A DNA stretch of 64,000 nucleotides from Symbiodinium microadriaticum (Eukaryota > Sar > Dinophyceae > Suessiales > Symbiodiniaceae), in the NCBI GenBank assembly GCA_001939145.1, contig LSRX01001662.1:33599-97598 (forward strand), read 5' to 3'. The stretch's first letter is position 1. Each line of letters starts with the position of its first letter. Below are positions 1 through 12,285 of the stretch, in pieces. Below the pieces are notes generated by a model. It searched no databases. It was given only the letters and a program-made list of their open reading frames with translations, and had not been told where the DNA came from. The translations under genes were made by a program, and so were the position numbers.

Positions 1-2515
1 TGCTGATAGGTGTGATGGCAGACTTGAGCCTTTACACCATCAACCATCGCGGCCGCGGCCTGCCCGAGCGGGTCGATAGGCTTGGTGAAGATGATGGTAC
101 CTGAGTTTGCATTGTTCCAGAATGCGCCAGAATGGCTCGATAGTCGGCACTTTGAAGCGAAGGGCCTACATGGACAATGCCCCCATGATGCGGTACGGCA
201 TCCACTTGACGCGATCCGCCGCATCCTCAAAGCGTGGGAGACAGACCTGTGCATGCAAGGGCCTGGCACGGGACGTGCTGCGGATGCTGTTTTTCTCCTG
301 AGCGGCATCAGCACAGCGCGCAAGACTGACAAGCATAAAAAGGCGCTGGCATGAGAAGACCGTGCGGTGGCTGCTGCAGGTGCCGGAGATGCACACACTC
401 CTGAATGGTGGCTCGGGTTCTGCATAATTCAGACAGATCCGCTAACACGGGGTCGACGAGATTCAACGGATCAGGGGATAGGACGGGCATCCCGTTGGCA
501 TGTGACGAAGTCCAGCTCATGTCGGGTGATGCGGATTTGCCCAGGGCAACAAATCAAGCAATTTCATGAACGCAGGATTAACTTGACCATAGGGCCTCAG
601 TATAGCTGCAGTGCGTGACCCAGCCCTGCAGCACCCCGGGAGGGGCCACCTTGGTAATGGGCTTGCCATGCATGCGCCAAGAGAAACACCGACGAGTGGA
701 GATAGCACAGGTTGTTCGGGTTTCGTCGAACAGGTTGAGCCAAGCCAGGAGGCATAGTCGGATCACTGACGGTCGGACCATTCACCACCCCGCTGCTTCT
801 TGAATCTCCTTCGTGAGCGCACTAGGCGTGCCGGCTTCAACCTCACCGACAGCAGCAGGGCAGCTGACGCGAACCATTTTTTTAAAATCACCTTTGCTTC
901 AGCTGCAGCGGGCGTGAGGAAGAACAGTTCTAGGATGAACGTTGCTGTCTTCCTTTGTAGTCCGGCATGAGGGTTCTCGACGCGGCAAACCTCAGTACGA
1001 GGCCGGGTCCTTGATCAGCGTCTTGAGCTTCTTCGCGTCCACCATGACTTGATCCATCGTCAGTTTGGCTTCCTCCTGGCGAGGAACCGATCTCTGTTCT
1101 TATGCATTCCAATCGAGGAAATTCCACTCGTTCTCCGACTCAACCACCTTTGTTCTTGGGCCTTCTTCTGGATCGTCTCGTCTGCTTGAAACAAGTCGAC
1201 TCGCTTTATGAATTCCGCGACCAAGAACTGAAGTAGGGCGATCTTGAAGGATTTGGGTCACCTGCGACGGGGTCACATTTCGCTTTTTCCTTCAATTCTC
1301 CGCACACTCGAGCATCATCGGCGCCATCAGAGGAGGGCCGCCCCCATTTATGAAAGTGAGATTACAGTGTGGTCGCTCGGCAACCTCATGAGATCTCGAG
1401 AGGTAGTTGTTCTGGACTAGGACAGCTTCGGTTACTTCCTGGAGCAGCACGCTGTCGCTTAAAGAAGACGTTGATGTTCGGCTGTCGTTGTCTTGGTCCC
1501 TACGCTCGCAATCCCTCTGCTGGCCAAACGTTGACGGTCTCTTCTTTTGCACACCTTGAGCCACCGACTCGAACATCTGTGCTCAACTGTCAACTCTAGC
1601 TTTCAATCCCACCGCCCAGCGGATGAACATAAGTCATGTTAGATGGTAAAACAGGGGTCCACAGTTGGGCACTTTCCTGGTAGCTCATACAGGCTTCCAG
1701 GAACTCAGACTTTGTCGCGAAATGGTACCTAATGCACCATCCAACATTCTGTATTTTTCTGCATTTAGCTTCACAGAGGAAACTACTGAAAACAGGATCA
1801 ACAGAACTTGCGGCTCGAACTCGCAGGCCGGCCAACCCGGTTCACCAGCTGTCGAACTTCTTGAAACACTCAAGGTTCGCATTGTCCTCAGGACTTGTAA
1901 TTCAACTCGACAGTGAACTTGCGAGACATGCTTTTGGTTTCGCCAGCTTTCTTACCCTTGGTGACCATTCCACAACACTCTCTATGACTTGCTCTCCGTC
2001 ACTGGACTCGGGCTCTCAGAGTTCTCGAAAGCCTCCACAGCAACTCAGTCGAAAGCTGCTTGCGCAACTCCCAGTCGAGTAACCCTTGCGAGTAGGAATA
2101 ACCGCACTTCTTTTGGTGCCTCTGGTCCGTAGACTTCTTCAAGAGGAACTTCACTCCACTCATCTCCCTCACCTTGCGGTTGATCATCTCCATGAGGATC
2201 ACGCGGATTACTGCCAGAACGAACAGCTGGACACTCGCGAAGCCGGTTTTCAGGTTGATCTCCACGCTGTGGTAGATCACCTTGTTCACGCGGCCCCTGT
2301 CCATCTTCATGAACCACTGTCCTGGGTCCTTCCCGCCCACCGCGACTCCACGAGAATCTCAGGCGATGGTGAAGAAGTGGTTTAAGTACTTGTGTGACGG
2401 GTCGTGGTCGACGTACTAACGTAGTCCTGGAAGTCCAACTTGATATCCGAAGAGAGCTATGACATAGAATGCATTCTCAGCAAAAGCGTTCTCTTGGGAT
2501 GTACCATAGTACCAA
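1..2515. other. Unassigned sequence
   Basis: I recognise no gene here. Only short open frames occur, the longest being two overlapping minus-strand frames at about 2000-2340. One of them has a hydrophobic stretch (LFVLAVIRVILMEMI). It lies downstream of the copia fragment on the same strand and might be a decayed tail of that element, but I see no family motif. Confidence 0.5.
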
Positions 2516-2519
2516 GCAC

Positions 2520-3790
2520 TCTCTTCAAGCTTCCTAGTCCCCAGTCGGGTTGTAGCCGTCGGAGTTGTGGTCACTGTGTTCAGGTTCACCTTTCACCAAA
2601 ACGTTGCTGCCGAACTCGCCCTGCGTATGCGTGGTGAAGAACAGCAGCAGAAGGATCACCGCAATGAGGACAAGTATCCAAGGCACCCACATGAAAAAGG
2701 AATTTGGTGCTCGAGACACAATCTTCGTTATGTCCGCCATGGTTATGCCATCAGCCGCAATCGGCATAGCAAGCACTCTTCCAGCTGACTTCCACGCAAC
2801 ACCTTCCTTACACTGCTGAGTTTTCTTCAGCTGCTCATGCGCCAAGTCCTCTTCGAATTCTTCTTGTTCAAGAAGCTGCCCAGCACTAAACAGAGGCCGG
2901 CGGTAAAGGACAACATCTTGGCAGGCACGCTGCTCATGGCCTTGGTTGCCAGGTCCGGAGGGCAAAAGTTCGTTGGAGTCGGCTTCAGGTCAAATATGTT
3001 CCGAGATCGCTGGTCCTGAATCCAAAGATATTCAAGGTCGATGTGCTTCGGCCGACCTAAACCTGCCTGATCTATGAACGACCTGCATGAAGAGGAATCT
3101 ACACGGTGTCGGAGGCGCACAGGATGTCCACAAGGTGTCTCAACTACACGTTGGAGAAACGTTTCTTCTTGTAAGAAAACAAGCTTCCGTGCACTTCGCT
3201 CTCGCGGGAAGAAAGTCTGATGCTCCTTTGCCTCTTGTTCCCAACGTAAACGACATTTCCGTTCAATTGATGACTGAGGAACTTAGTCTGCGACGATCGG
3301 GTTCAGAGGCCCAAGAAGCATCTGACACTGATTTAATCAAATGCTTCCCTCCAAAAGGATTGGAAGTCTCATCATCGCGCTCAGGCCCTGGGTGGCCAAG
3401 CCATTGTTGCTCGAGATGCTCCGCTGTCCTGCCAGGATGGCGCGCACTCAAAGAAATTCCTCTGTAAGGTTGCTTGAGTAGATGCCACACATGCTCCTCC
3501 GTAGGACTTCGCCGACAGCGCCTTGGTTGCATCCGAGACACTCTGGTCGATCTGGCCCCAGATACAATAAACCTTGAGCGCTCATGTCGAATTCTTTGAA
3601 TCTCTTGGCTGGAGCATGCATGCATCGTCCTGTGCTGCCAAGCTTCCAGCAGGCCATGATCGGCAGAAGCCAGCTAGAACTTCGGAAGTCTATAAAAAAA
3701 AGACGCCGTTTTGGTGGAGCCGAAAATAGGCCTGAAGACCCTCGACAGCAGAGCACTCCGCACTGCTGTATCTGCAGGTTGTGAGTACCC
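2520..3790 (-). pseudogene. Degenerate Ty1/copia RNase H and polyprotein tail
   Basis: This is the 3' part of a Ty1/copia-type polyprotein, broken over several frames. Reading the minus strand from about 3320 down, I see the RNase H start DASWASEPDRRR, then in another frame RQRSIRLSSRESEVHG (the acidic Glu motif), then VDSSSCRSFID, GLGRPKHIDLEYLWIQ and DLATK. These follow the order of copia RNase H, in which first Asp, Glu and second Asp are catalytic. At least two frame changes separate the pieces and a stop interrupts one of them. Below it, at about 2534-2965, one frame encodes a tail with a strong predicted membrane helix (MWVPWILVLIAVILLLLFF). The region above 3450 may hold the end of the RT, but I cannot confirm it. 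No integrase was seen. Confidence 0.6.
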
Positions 3791-3799
3791 AACCTTTAT

Positions 3800-6700
3800 C
3801 AGGACAACCGATCAGGACAACTGCCTGTGTTGGAAGGAGCTGGGCCAGAGACAGCCTGCGCAACAGATCAGGCTTCAACGAGAGTGCTGGCGTGACTTTG
3901 CATAATGTTTCTCCACGGAATGTTCAGGCGACTGAGCCGAGACACTCTAGTGCGGAAGCTACGCAGCAAGCGCGTAACACCGGACTGGGCGACGACGTAT
4001 GAAGCAGTGGGAGGCGTACCTGGAGGGAGCTTGGCTAGCGGTCAGGTGGTGCTACCACAAGCACAGCAGCCTACTCAGCAACTTAGCAACTCACTCAGGC
4101 AACACAACAGCAGGCCAAGCACCTCAGCCTCAGCCGACTATGCCTACGCAGGGATCTACATTTCAGAAATGCCTCAGGAAGCTGCCCAGTCAGTCGCTCG
4201 AAGGCCAGCTCTCCGTCTTGAATCTCCTCGGCGACCGCGTGATCTACCACGAAAGCAACAGCTACCACTTGGAAGGCCTGAACAAGGGGCTTTGCGTGGA
4301 GTTCATGAGGCTCAGACGGCGGAGAGTATGAAAATGCGCAGGGCGTGTCTGCAATTCCTCTTTCCTTCTACGTACTGAGAGCTTCCCTTCGGCGCGCAGA
4401 CATAAAACACTGGAGGGTCTACGAAGTTCCCGGTGGAGCTTCAGGGACATGTTCCAGAGACGAACGGTGGGTCTTGTTATGAATGTCGGGCATGATGATG
4501 GAGATGATTTGGACCGGAACGATCTTTCTTGGTAGCATGATGGTTGGTCTTGGCGCACTTGGGAACACCACGGTGCTTATGGGAGACCAGTGCGGTCATA
4601 GGTCAACCTATCATTGAAGAACTTGACGAGGGATCTGAGGCAGTGTCTGCAACATTGCCTGCCTCGTCTTCTCGTGCAGTGGGCGGTCGCTCGAGACCCT
4701 TTCAGCACACTGTTTGTAGGAGCTTTGATGCTAATTGGCACATTGTCTTCTAGCGAACCGGTATGTCACTCCGCAGATGATTCCGAGCCCGTTGCTCAAC
4801 CTCCTGCAGAGAAAGATTCCAAGGATCCCTTTGCAGAGTTTCACTTGCAGTCCGGTGTTATTGACAAGAGCTGGGGGCTGTTCGATAGAGGTGTTTCAGC
4901 TAGGTGTGCTCCTCCCTGGTTCGGGAAGGACTATCCAATGCATCATGTTGGAGCATATTCTCCTGTTTCAGATCGATTTCAGGAGAGACATTGAACATCA
5001 TTGGGAAGCGATTCAGCGAGCTTGATTGCGGCGGTAATTCAATGTGTGTCCATCTTTATATTGGTGACACTATTCCGTCTCATACTGCAAGAGTTGTGAA
5101 CCATCATGAGTCGAGACTTGTTGGTGCTTGATGAGATTGACTGGATTCGATGGGCGTTGACTGGAACCTGCGCGGTGTCACGGATGTGATTGATTGCAGC
5201 TTCGATCATGAGTCCTGTGCTGAAGATCTCCTTGCTGTAGCGAAAGACAAGGACAACTTCTTTAGGCCTCGCAATGACCAGGCAATTTCACAAGATGGAT
5301 TGGTGGTCACTCAAGGAAACACGATTACCCCACACTAGGTATCATGTAAAGCTGCGCTATGTGCTGCACACATTGGCTCGGCAGTGGCAAGCACTGCCTA
5401 AGATGAATGAATCCAGATTGACCGGTCATCGCAAGACCCAAAAGAACTACTTCGACGGTACGACCATCGTCCACACTGATGAGAATTCTCGCGCATCGTC
5501 GCGGCGACAAGTCGTGGACTGGTAATGCGGCCGGTTCTGCGCCCTCTAGAATTCAGGCCCGAGTGCATTCGGTAAAGCCAAGTTTGAAGCCAAAGCCCGA
5601 GCCGCCAAACCTGGAGCCAAGAAGGTGCGCATGGTTTCCAAATGTCCCGCCCCTCCTGAACCTGCAAGCTGATGGCTCAAGCGTTGTCAAGTTAGGCGAC
5701 ATGGCGGCTTCCGTTCATGATCGCCTTAGCTTTAGATCACCGACTAAGCTAGATGCTAAGCTCAGCGAACGTTAACCTATTGGAATGGAATCTTCTAGCG
5801 CTGTGGAGGATTTATCGAGCGCGGAATAATATACCTGGGTGTTCAGAGTTCAGTCCCGAGCCAGGTAGCAACTGAGACTGAGGATCGACGGTGTGACATC
5901 CTGGATGATGCTGGAGTGGCTGCCACTACTGATTCGGATCCTGATCGTGATCTTGGGTTTCTTTGGCCAGCTTTTACAGCGTCTGAGATTCTTCCATCGA
6001 CCGTTGATGTTAATGATGCTGAGCCTCCCAGTGAACAGACCAGAGTACCTAAAGGATTGAGGGCTCTCAGGCATTGTACTATGGCTGGAGCAAGGCAAGC
6101 TGCTTCTAGGAGATTGTAGGATAGACAGCCCGTCACTCAGGTAGACTATTGTTTCACGAGAACAGACCCCAAGCTTGAATAGCAAAAGATTCTTGTTGCA
6201 ACAGGTGTTCTCATAGGATTATCCATGGCTGCCCTTGTTCCGCAGAAAAAAGATAATTGGCGTGTGCAGCAGCTGAGTTGCAAAAATTCGTTTATGCACA
6301 GGCGGGTAACCGGGGAGTACTGAAGCAAGTATGTGCTAGCTAACTACTAAACTTACTAAATACTACATGTAACAGTTGACTGGTGAACAGTTCTCAAATT
6401 CAGTCAAATGCAGGTTGCTTCAAATTCTCGAACACGATGTAAACCCTAGGAGTGTACTCTAACACGCATAAGTTCAAAACTGAAACCTGCTTGGTTCACG
6501 GTGTTGACTTTCAACCAGTTCCTGCTTCTTTATGACATGATACGAATCAGGTATGTCGGCGTGGCGTTGGTCAACACACAGCTCTGGTCAAAATCACGGG
6601 CAGGCTTTTCTAGACCTAGGCCTATTGCATTGCCTGCGTCGCAGAGCCGACATGATCATCCGCTCGTTCCATGTCTATGTTGGGGCAACAGCTCGGCACG

Positions 6701-7075
6701 GCTCGCATCAGTCAAGGTCTTGTTCGTATCGGCAATTTTCTGTTCTTGCAAGCTTGTTGTGGCTTTCCCTTTTCTTCTCACCGGCCGTGGATGTGATTCG
6801 AAAGCTCGACCAGCGAAGCACCCAAGCCCCTGCTCATTGGACCCTCAGGCCGCTCATCATTGTTAAAGCGACCCCTGTCGTGGTTAGCGGGCTCGCGTTT
6901 TGGTAGGGAACCCTGCTTGTCTTGCAACGTGCATGCATGCGCAGAAAGGTGAGTTACCATGAGCTGCTTACGCCACCCGAGCATGTTCTGCGGATGAGCT
7001 ACAGCAGGTGATGATTGTCAAACGGGTTCGAGAAAGAGCCCTAGCCGGTGATTGCTCTGACAAAGGGGCGGATGT
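3800..7075. other. Unassigned sequence
   Basis: No coding region can be supported. Short plus-strand frames occur (for example 3905-4378, 4614-4994 and 6501-6866), none with a recognisable domain. Composition is close to the surrounding repeats. It may be decayed retroelement or intronic sequence. Confidence 0.4.
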
Positions 7076-7078
7076 CAG

Positions 7079-7910
7079 TGTGTGTGTGTGTGTACACCCT
7101 GGTTCTTCGCTAAGGGAAATGGTCAGGACATGTCGATTGCTTGAATTTTCAGAAGCAGGGGATCAACCCCTCTGGAAATGGAAGCTGAAGCATCAGCTAA
7201 TCGTCGGCACAACCCACTTCAAGCTATAGGGGGGACCTACCTGATCACGCCTTCAGACCCTTAGACGTGCATGCTCCCGAAAGCTTTCCCATGGTTAACG
7301 GTTAAGGGGCTATGCAGGACGCCCTATGGGCGAAGGGTGCACCTAACTTCTGAGTCCCAAGCAGCACGAAGATTCAACAGCGGCCAGGGTGTTGACGGAG
7401 CCGCAGGGTTCTACGTTCATTTCTCGTGACCTGCATGTAGGTGTGCTTACCTTTCGACCATTATGCATAAGTTTCAGAAATACTTTTCACGGTGAAACTC
7501 AATCTCACAGACTCCCAGAACAGGTTCAAGGTTTCGCCATCACGACAATCAACACTGTGCCTCAGAGCATCAAAAGTCGGCAACCAGTCTTGACCCGCAT
7601 TGCCGTTCGCATCCACTTGCTCTGACTAAACACTAGGCATCCCTATCACCTGAGCTGGATGCCCAACGAAGAGGGCGCTCATACACTTGGAGACGTCTGA
7701 GCGCGTACCTGCCATTGCTAGCTTCTCTGAAATGGCCATCAGGCAAAGCCGAGAAACCTGGCAAGGCGAGGGTTGAGTTGTCAATGTCACGCTTTTTCAG
7801 GATACCAAGGTAGGCCCGCCCTCGTCCCCTTCAAGATCATCCTCTTTCCCCTCAAGATCTTCTCCAGAAATGGATTACTCGTCGACACGTCGACCCTAAA
7901 AAATCCGTGC
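7079..7910 (+). repeat. Dispersed repeat, copy 1 (about 770 bp)
   Basis: The segment starts at a short (GT)n run and continues with the words GTCGATTGCTTGA, TCAGAAGCAGG, GCATCAGCTAATCGTCGGCA, CATGGTTAACGGTTAAGGGG and GATTACTCGTCGAC. The same words recur in the same order at 20668-21440. A third, truncated copy of the first 60 bases or so lies at 19700-19765. Copies differ by scattered substitutions and small indels, so this is an old dispersed repeat. The ORF at 7389-7625 is also present in copy 2 but has no known domain. I cannot tell whether it is a SINE-like or a non-autonomous DNA element. Confidence 0.8.
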
Positions 7911-8838
7911 GCGGCCTTGTCGCCATCGGCAACACTCGCTCTTGCGAACTGCCAGGGCACGTTGCGCGGCCCATTATGGTACCGAAAGAGGCGTACTCCT
8001 TCGGGACAGGTTAATGGAGCGTACCGCGCTAGATGGTGGCCAGTTTGCTAGGTGATAGCTCACCCCCTCCTACGGGGCCAACTGAACAATGGTGCCCCGA
8101 TTGGTCAGGCGATAGGCATTCCCGACCAAAAAGGTCCTATGGTGACTCCAGCAGTCTCATGGTGCTCAGTGGGAGCTTGTGATAGCAGAGTTGATCGGTG
8201 TCAGCTGATGGGATATGGCATCATCTCGGCTTGCACTGTTTGCTCTCCCTGTAGTGTAGGTCATGGAACCTGAGCTTGATTCTCCCTCGGATGCCAGGGA
8301 ATCGATATTCCTGTGTCTCCACAGGACTATAGGACGGGACATTCCTTCTCCGTCTTCTCGTATGCATCATTCATTCAGATCTTAGATCGTGTGACCAATT
8401 CTGCGAAGTGGCTATGCCCAGTTATCACTCAGGGCTATACCAGCATACCAGGAACACACTTTGTGCTCAAGGCTGGAGGCGGGGAAGAAGCACAGCAGCA
8501 GTGCGTGATTCATGGCGTGGTTCACTCTAAGAGGGACCACAAGTCCGTCACGCACACCGGACGATCCACGATCGTAGGTTTCACGGTGGCTGTCACCAAG
8601 CAATTCACTCCTCTTAGGGATGCATCAGGCCGCCCACTTTTTCAGGTTCCTCTGACACATGCTCAGCAGATCCAGCGAGGTGTGGGCAACTGAATCGTCT
8701 TTGCAGGAGACTGCAAAATCTCAGGACAGTTGCAACACACATGCTACCGATGCTTAGCTTGTGTTGCTTTCTTGAGCTTTCTGAATGTTGTTGAGTGCTT
8801 GTCAGTTTTTGGCTGCATCAATTTTCGTGACATAGCTA
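7911..8838. other. Unassigned sequence
   Basis: No recognised gene. The longest frame is a plus-strand ORF at 8313-8693 (126 residues) with no motif that I know. It ends just before the region homologous to the GIY-YIG retroelement. Confidence 0.4.
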
Positions 8839-8839
8839 T

Positions 8840-10011
8840 CGTATGCAATGTCGCGCCGGTGGGACTCTCGCTCTAAGACTCCTCTCAGGTCGAATCGCAG
8901 AAGTCAGGAATTTTCCTCTTCAGGACGAGTTTCTCGACATCGTTCACGCACAAGGTCTCCTCAGGGCAATCGGGGGACATCTTCACAGTTGCCGAGGTCA
9001 TGGAAGCCATCTACTCATGAGTGGGACACTACTAGACTTTACGGATTGACTCTTCCGAAGAGTGTGGTGTCCAACAGACTTACTCGTGAACAGGGAATTG
9101 CATGCATAGACATTTTTGAAGTTCCTTGTGTAAGGTGATTTCGGGAGGGAACAACAATTGGGCTTTGAGACAATTGGCCCATGGTCGCACTGTTCAATGG
9201 GAGAACTGTCGTTCCAGACAAGAAGCCATTTTCTGTGGAGTGTTGATGCGAGCACTTCGATCAGAACAGGCCGAACAAGACGGCAGGGGTTTTGTTACCA
9301 TCGTCAATCAAGTTCTTCCCGGAATCCGATATTCATGACTGGTCAGCCCGCTACAACACCATCAAGAGGCTGGCAGAAGATCTAGCCAAGGAATTTCGCC
9401 AGAAAGCCCCCGGTTCAGGCAAATCAGACTCTGCTGCTGCGACTCCAGTCCTTGGAATCGAATGCTCGACTTAAGTTAAGAATCAGGCTTCTCGTTCTTC
9501 TCACCCGGAGCCAAAGCCGACTCGACGCCAAGGTTCGACCAAGCCACGAGCAGCACCTCCACCTGAGCCCATCATGGCAGAGCCCACTGAGCACCAGGAT
9601 GAGGCGGACACGGCTCCTTTCGGTTCCCCAACACCCAATATGGACGATCCAGTTGGGTCTCCGAGCATCGAAACAGAGCCAGGACTCGTTGCAGCTAAGG
9701 AGAAATATGCTCAATATCTTCCGAATCCAGACAGTGTTCGATTTCTCGAGAGTTGCAGTCTGCAGGCTATGAACATCAGAAGTGTCAACACTTGCTTTGC
9801 AACCACAGCACTAGGAAAAGGCAAGAACAGAGCCATTGACACGGCAGTGGCTGAATTCCTCGCGGCTTGTGATAAACTTGATGACGGTAAGAAGAAGCTA
9901 GTTGACAGGATTGCAGTCGAGTGGGGCCTCTCAGTTACACTTGCAGCCAAACTCAGCGAGAAGTGTCTGATTCGATTGGTTGCAGGAGCCTACTTGTTAG
10001 CTTCCCAGTGA
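8840..10011 (+). pseudogene. ORF1 of GIY-YIG retroelement A
   Basis: Low-complexity Arg/Ser-rich sequence (about 8848-9040) is followed, in changing frames, by WSARYNTIKRLAEDLAKEF (about 9340-9400). A clean frame then runs from 9574 to 10011 and ends with VEWGLSVTLAAKLSEKCL. The last part aligns by eye with the end of ORF1 of element B on the minus strand (about 49695-49790, [18 protein letters not shown]), which links the two elements. The frame ends in TGA and stays open for about 45 codons beyond it. I do not know the function; by position it is the ORF1 or nucleoprotein-like part that precedes the GIY-YIG/RT part. Frame breaks before 9574 make it a likely pseudogene. Confidence 0.5.
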
Positions 10012-10206
10012 CGACAGGAAGGCTCCACTGCCTCGAAGGCGAAGAGGCAGCAGTTCGTCAGAACATTTCTCCGTTGGTTCGCCTTGCTTCGCTATATGTA
10101 CTCTTGCCGCACAAGATGGTTGACAGAAATATGTGGGTTCGATCCTACAATTTTCATGTGACTTCTTTGCCCAAAGTTTTCCACAACTTTTCGTCGCATT
10201 CGGGAT

Positions 10207-10778
10207 TTGTTGACTCAATTTCAGGTTTCAGCTGAGTATCCATGGGAATGGCATCAACAACAGTGCATGGCACATCTTCGAGTTTCGGTGGCTCCCTCAC
10301 TGCATGCCGCTATGCTGTATGTGGGATCTACCAAGGACAAGTCAAGGTACAGGGTCGAGAGGCCACCCGAAGCAGGAAGTTCATTCAGTTTCTTCGCAAG
10401 AAACTGCTGTACTTTGAACCAACTCTCAATGTTTTTCACCGCAAGCGGAACTATTACAAAGGTATTTTGCTCGCGCTGCGTCATGAATCAGATGGACTTG
10501 CTTTGTTAGCCACTGAAGCTGCTTTGATTCAGACAGTCAGGCCAGAGCTGAATTATCCCTGGGTTCAGGACACCATGAACGCACTCAGGATCAAACAGGT
10601 CAGATACCAGGACTTCGTCATGTTCGTAAAGCACATGCGTTGGTTCGACGTCAACATGGTGCTTATCACTTTCACATCGAGTGTTTTTCTTTCGTTGTAT
10701 CGCTTGGGAAGTGAGCCAGTGACGTTGAGCTTCGTCGCGAAGGACTTACAGTCGCGCGTACTCCTAAAGGGTCTGTAG
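10207..10778 (+). pseudogene. GIY-YIG nuclease domain, retroelement A
   Basis: One frame (from 10207) gives HAAMLYVGSTKDKSRYR, a GIY-YIG-like signature. Within about 15 codons the similarity moves to another frame (10242-10778), which gives REATRSRKFIQFLRKKL, then ALIQTVRPELNYPWV, the usual end of the nuclease fold (xxQPxLNxP). The same two blocks occur in element B as [17 protein letters not shown] and [17 protein letters not shown] nucleases cut DNA and in retroelements can serve as the integration nuclease. That role is known for Penelope-type elements and is inferred here. The frame change means this copy is probably inactive unless it is an assembly error. Confidence 0.55.
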
Positions 10779-10839
10779 GTACTGCTCTGTTGGAGGAAAG
10801 ACGACGACAGAACATGTTGGGCGCAGTGGAAGTTTCTGG

Positions 10840-10932
10840 TAACCAGATGGGAGTCACTGGTAACCAGGTGGAAGCTTCCAGTAGCCAAGTGGAGGGTTCC
10901 GGCAGCCAGGTGGAAGGTTCCGGCAGGCAAAC
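10840..10932 (+). repeat. 21-bp coding-like minisatellite, about 4.5 units
   Basis: Units of 21 bp run in one frame and encode GNQMGVT, GNQVEAS, SSQVEGS, GSQVEGS, GRQTEVD. The period is a multiple of three, and the changes between units mostly keep the Gln-Val-Glu core. It lies between the GIY-YIG block and the downstream part of retroelement A. Confidence 0.85.
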
Positions 10933-11299
10933 GGAGGTTGACGCTCAGTCCGCCGATGATGCTTCAGATATCTCAGTCCTGTATGATTCGGCAGACAGGT
11001 GACAGGGCTGTGCTTATGGCGACTTCCCGCCAAGATGTGCTTACAGCACCTGCTTCTTCGGTATGCCTCGCAGGTTCGGGCTCCGCCACCTCCACCACCC
11101 CCTCCTCTTCCGCCGACAGGCTTCGATTGCACACCCACGTCTCCTCCGCAATATGCGGGTGATGCTCTTCTTAGGACGTGCATACAGAACTGACTTTGTC
11201 TAGAGCAGTGGGTGGTGCAGCCACCGTTCAACTCAAGCGCTGGCAGTCTCGAGTCATCATGAAGGCGGCACTTCAGCAGGGAATTGAACCGAACGCAAT

Positions 11300-12088
11300 T
11301 TGATTGCCTTGAAAGATCTGGGCGATGTAAAGGGAGTTCAGCTCCCTCCTGTGTTTGAGCTTCGCTATCTCGCAACAGTGATGTGTCAGTTTACAGGAGA
11401 GGCAACTCAGGTGTTCGACCGAGTCAAGTGCTTTGAATCCCAAGCTCATGTTTATTGGTCTTTCGAGTTGCGCGAGCCCTTTGTTCCACATCAGGGCCTT
11501 TCTGCCGAACAACGCAATCTGTGTTACTTTGCTCATGGTACAGACACGGCAGGAATTGAGGGTATGATCCATTCCCGCTTCATAGCTCCGGCCACCAAAG
11601 TGGATGGACCTCAAGCAGTGGGCCACGATTCTCAGGCCACTCCCTGGAACGACGATGACAGCGTGCAGAAGCTTGAAGAGTCTCGCAGAACTCGTTCGCA
11701 TGCTACACCATTACAGGCCGTTTATCTCCGTTGCGGGCTGGTGGCTATCATTGATGAACCTTTCAGGACCAGAGCCATCAATCAACTTCGGCTCACTCTT
11801 ACCCGTCGCAGAGGACGGTATCCTCCTGCGATTGTACCTCTCAGATTTCCGCTTGCACATGATCTAGCTTTGGAAGTTCAGCGGATGCTGCGTTTCATTG
11901 TGAAAAGGGAACGCGTGAATTTCCCACCTCTACATCTACCTTCAGCCAAGATGGTGGAGATCAAGGCCCGGACTTGGTCTCGCGCAGTGTACAACTTTCG
12001 AACTTTCCTAAGGTCCTGGACACCAGGTAAAGGAATCTCACTGGCGGACTGTTTCTTGTTTTCCGCTCAAGCAAAACAGGATTTGTAG
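11300..12088 (+). CDS. Linker region of retroelement A, before its RT
   Basis: This is an open frame of 262 residues. Its last third (YPPAIVPLRFPLAHDLALEV, then FPPLHLPSAKMVEIKARTW and FRTFLRSW) aligns by eye with the region before the RT in element B ([39 protein letters not shown]). The first part contains CYFAHGTDTAGIEGMIHSRF, which I do not recognise. The frame stops at the junction with the tyrosine-recombinase element. The missing part of the protein continues, by similarity to element B, at 18840 on the same strand, so the recombinase element seems to have landed inside this gene. Function unknown. Confidence 0.5.
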   Translation: MIALKDLGDVKGVQLPPVFELRYLATVMCQFTGEATQVFDRVKCFESQAHVYWSFELREPFVPHQGLSAEQRNLCYFAHGTDTAGIEGMIHSRFIAPATKVDGPQAVGHDSQATPWNDDDSVQKLEESRRTRSHATPLQAVYLRCGLVAIIDEPFRTRAINQLRLTLTRRRGRYPPAIVPLRFPLAHDLALEVQRMLRFIVKRERVNFPPLHLPSAKMVEIKARTWSRAVYNFRTFLRSWTPGKGISLADCFLFSAQAKQDL

Positions 12089-12285
12089 AAGAGAAATGAG
12101 AAGATGAATCGTGAAATCCTTGATGCGTGTGGCACTCCGGCCATCTGGGCTCCCAGGCCCTTCGGGCATTTGGCCCTCGTCAAGCGATAAGCTTATACAG
12201 ACATGCGGGGCGCTCCAGCTCCGTTCCGAAAGTCTTCAGCAAAAGATTTCAAGCATTTTGGAGCACCCCGGCTCCGATCAGAATT

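Noticed and set aside
1999..2340. Overlapping minus ORFs as a membrane protein gene
   Set aside because: Only one weak hydrophobic stretch, no homology, and neighbouring frames are equally open.
10130..10160. tRNA T-arm-like word GGGTTCGATCC
   Set aside because: No matching acceptor stem or anticodon arm within 80 bp; it lies in the retroelement A coding region.
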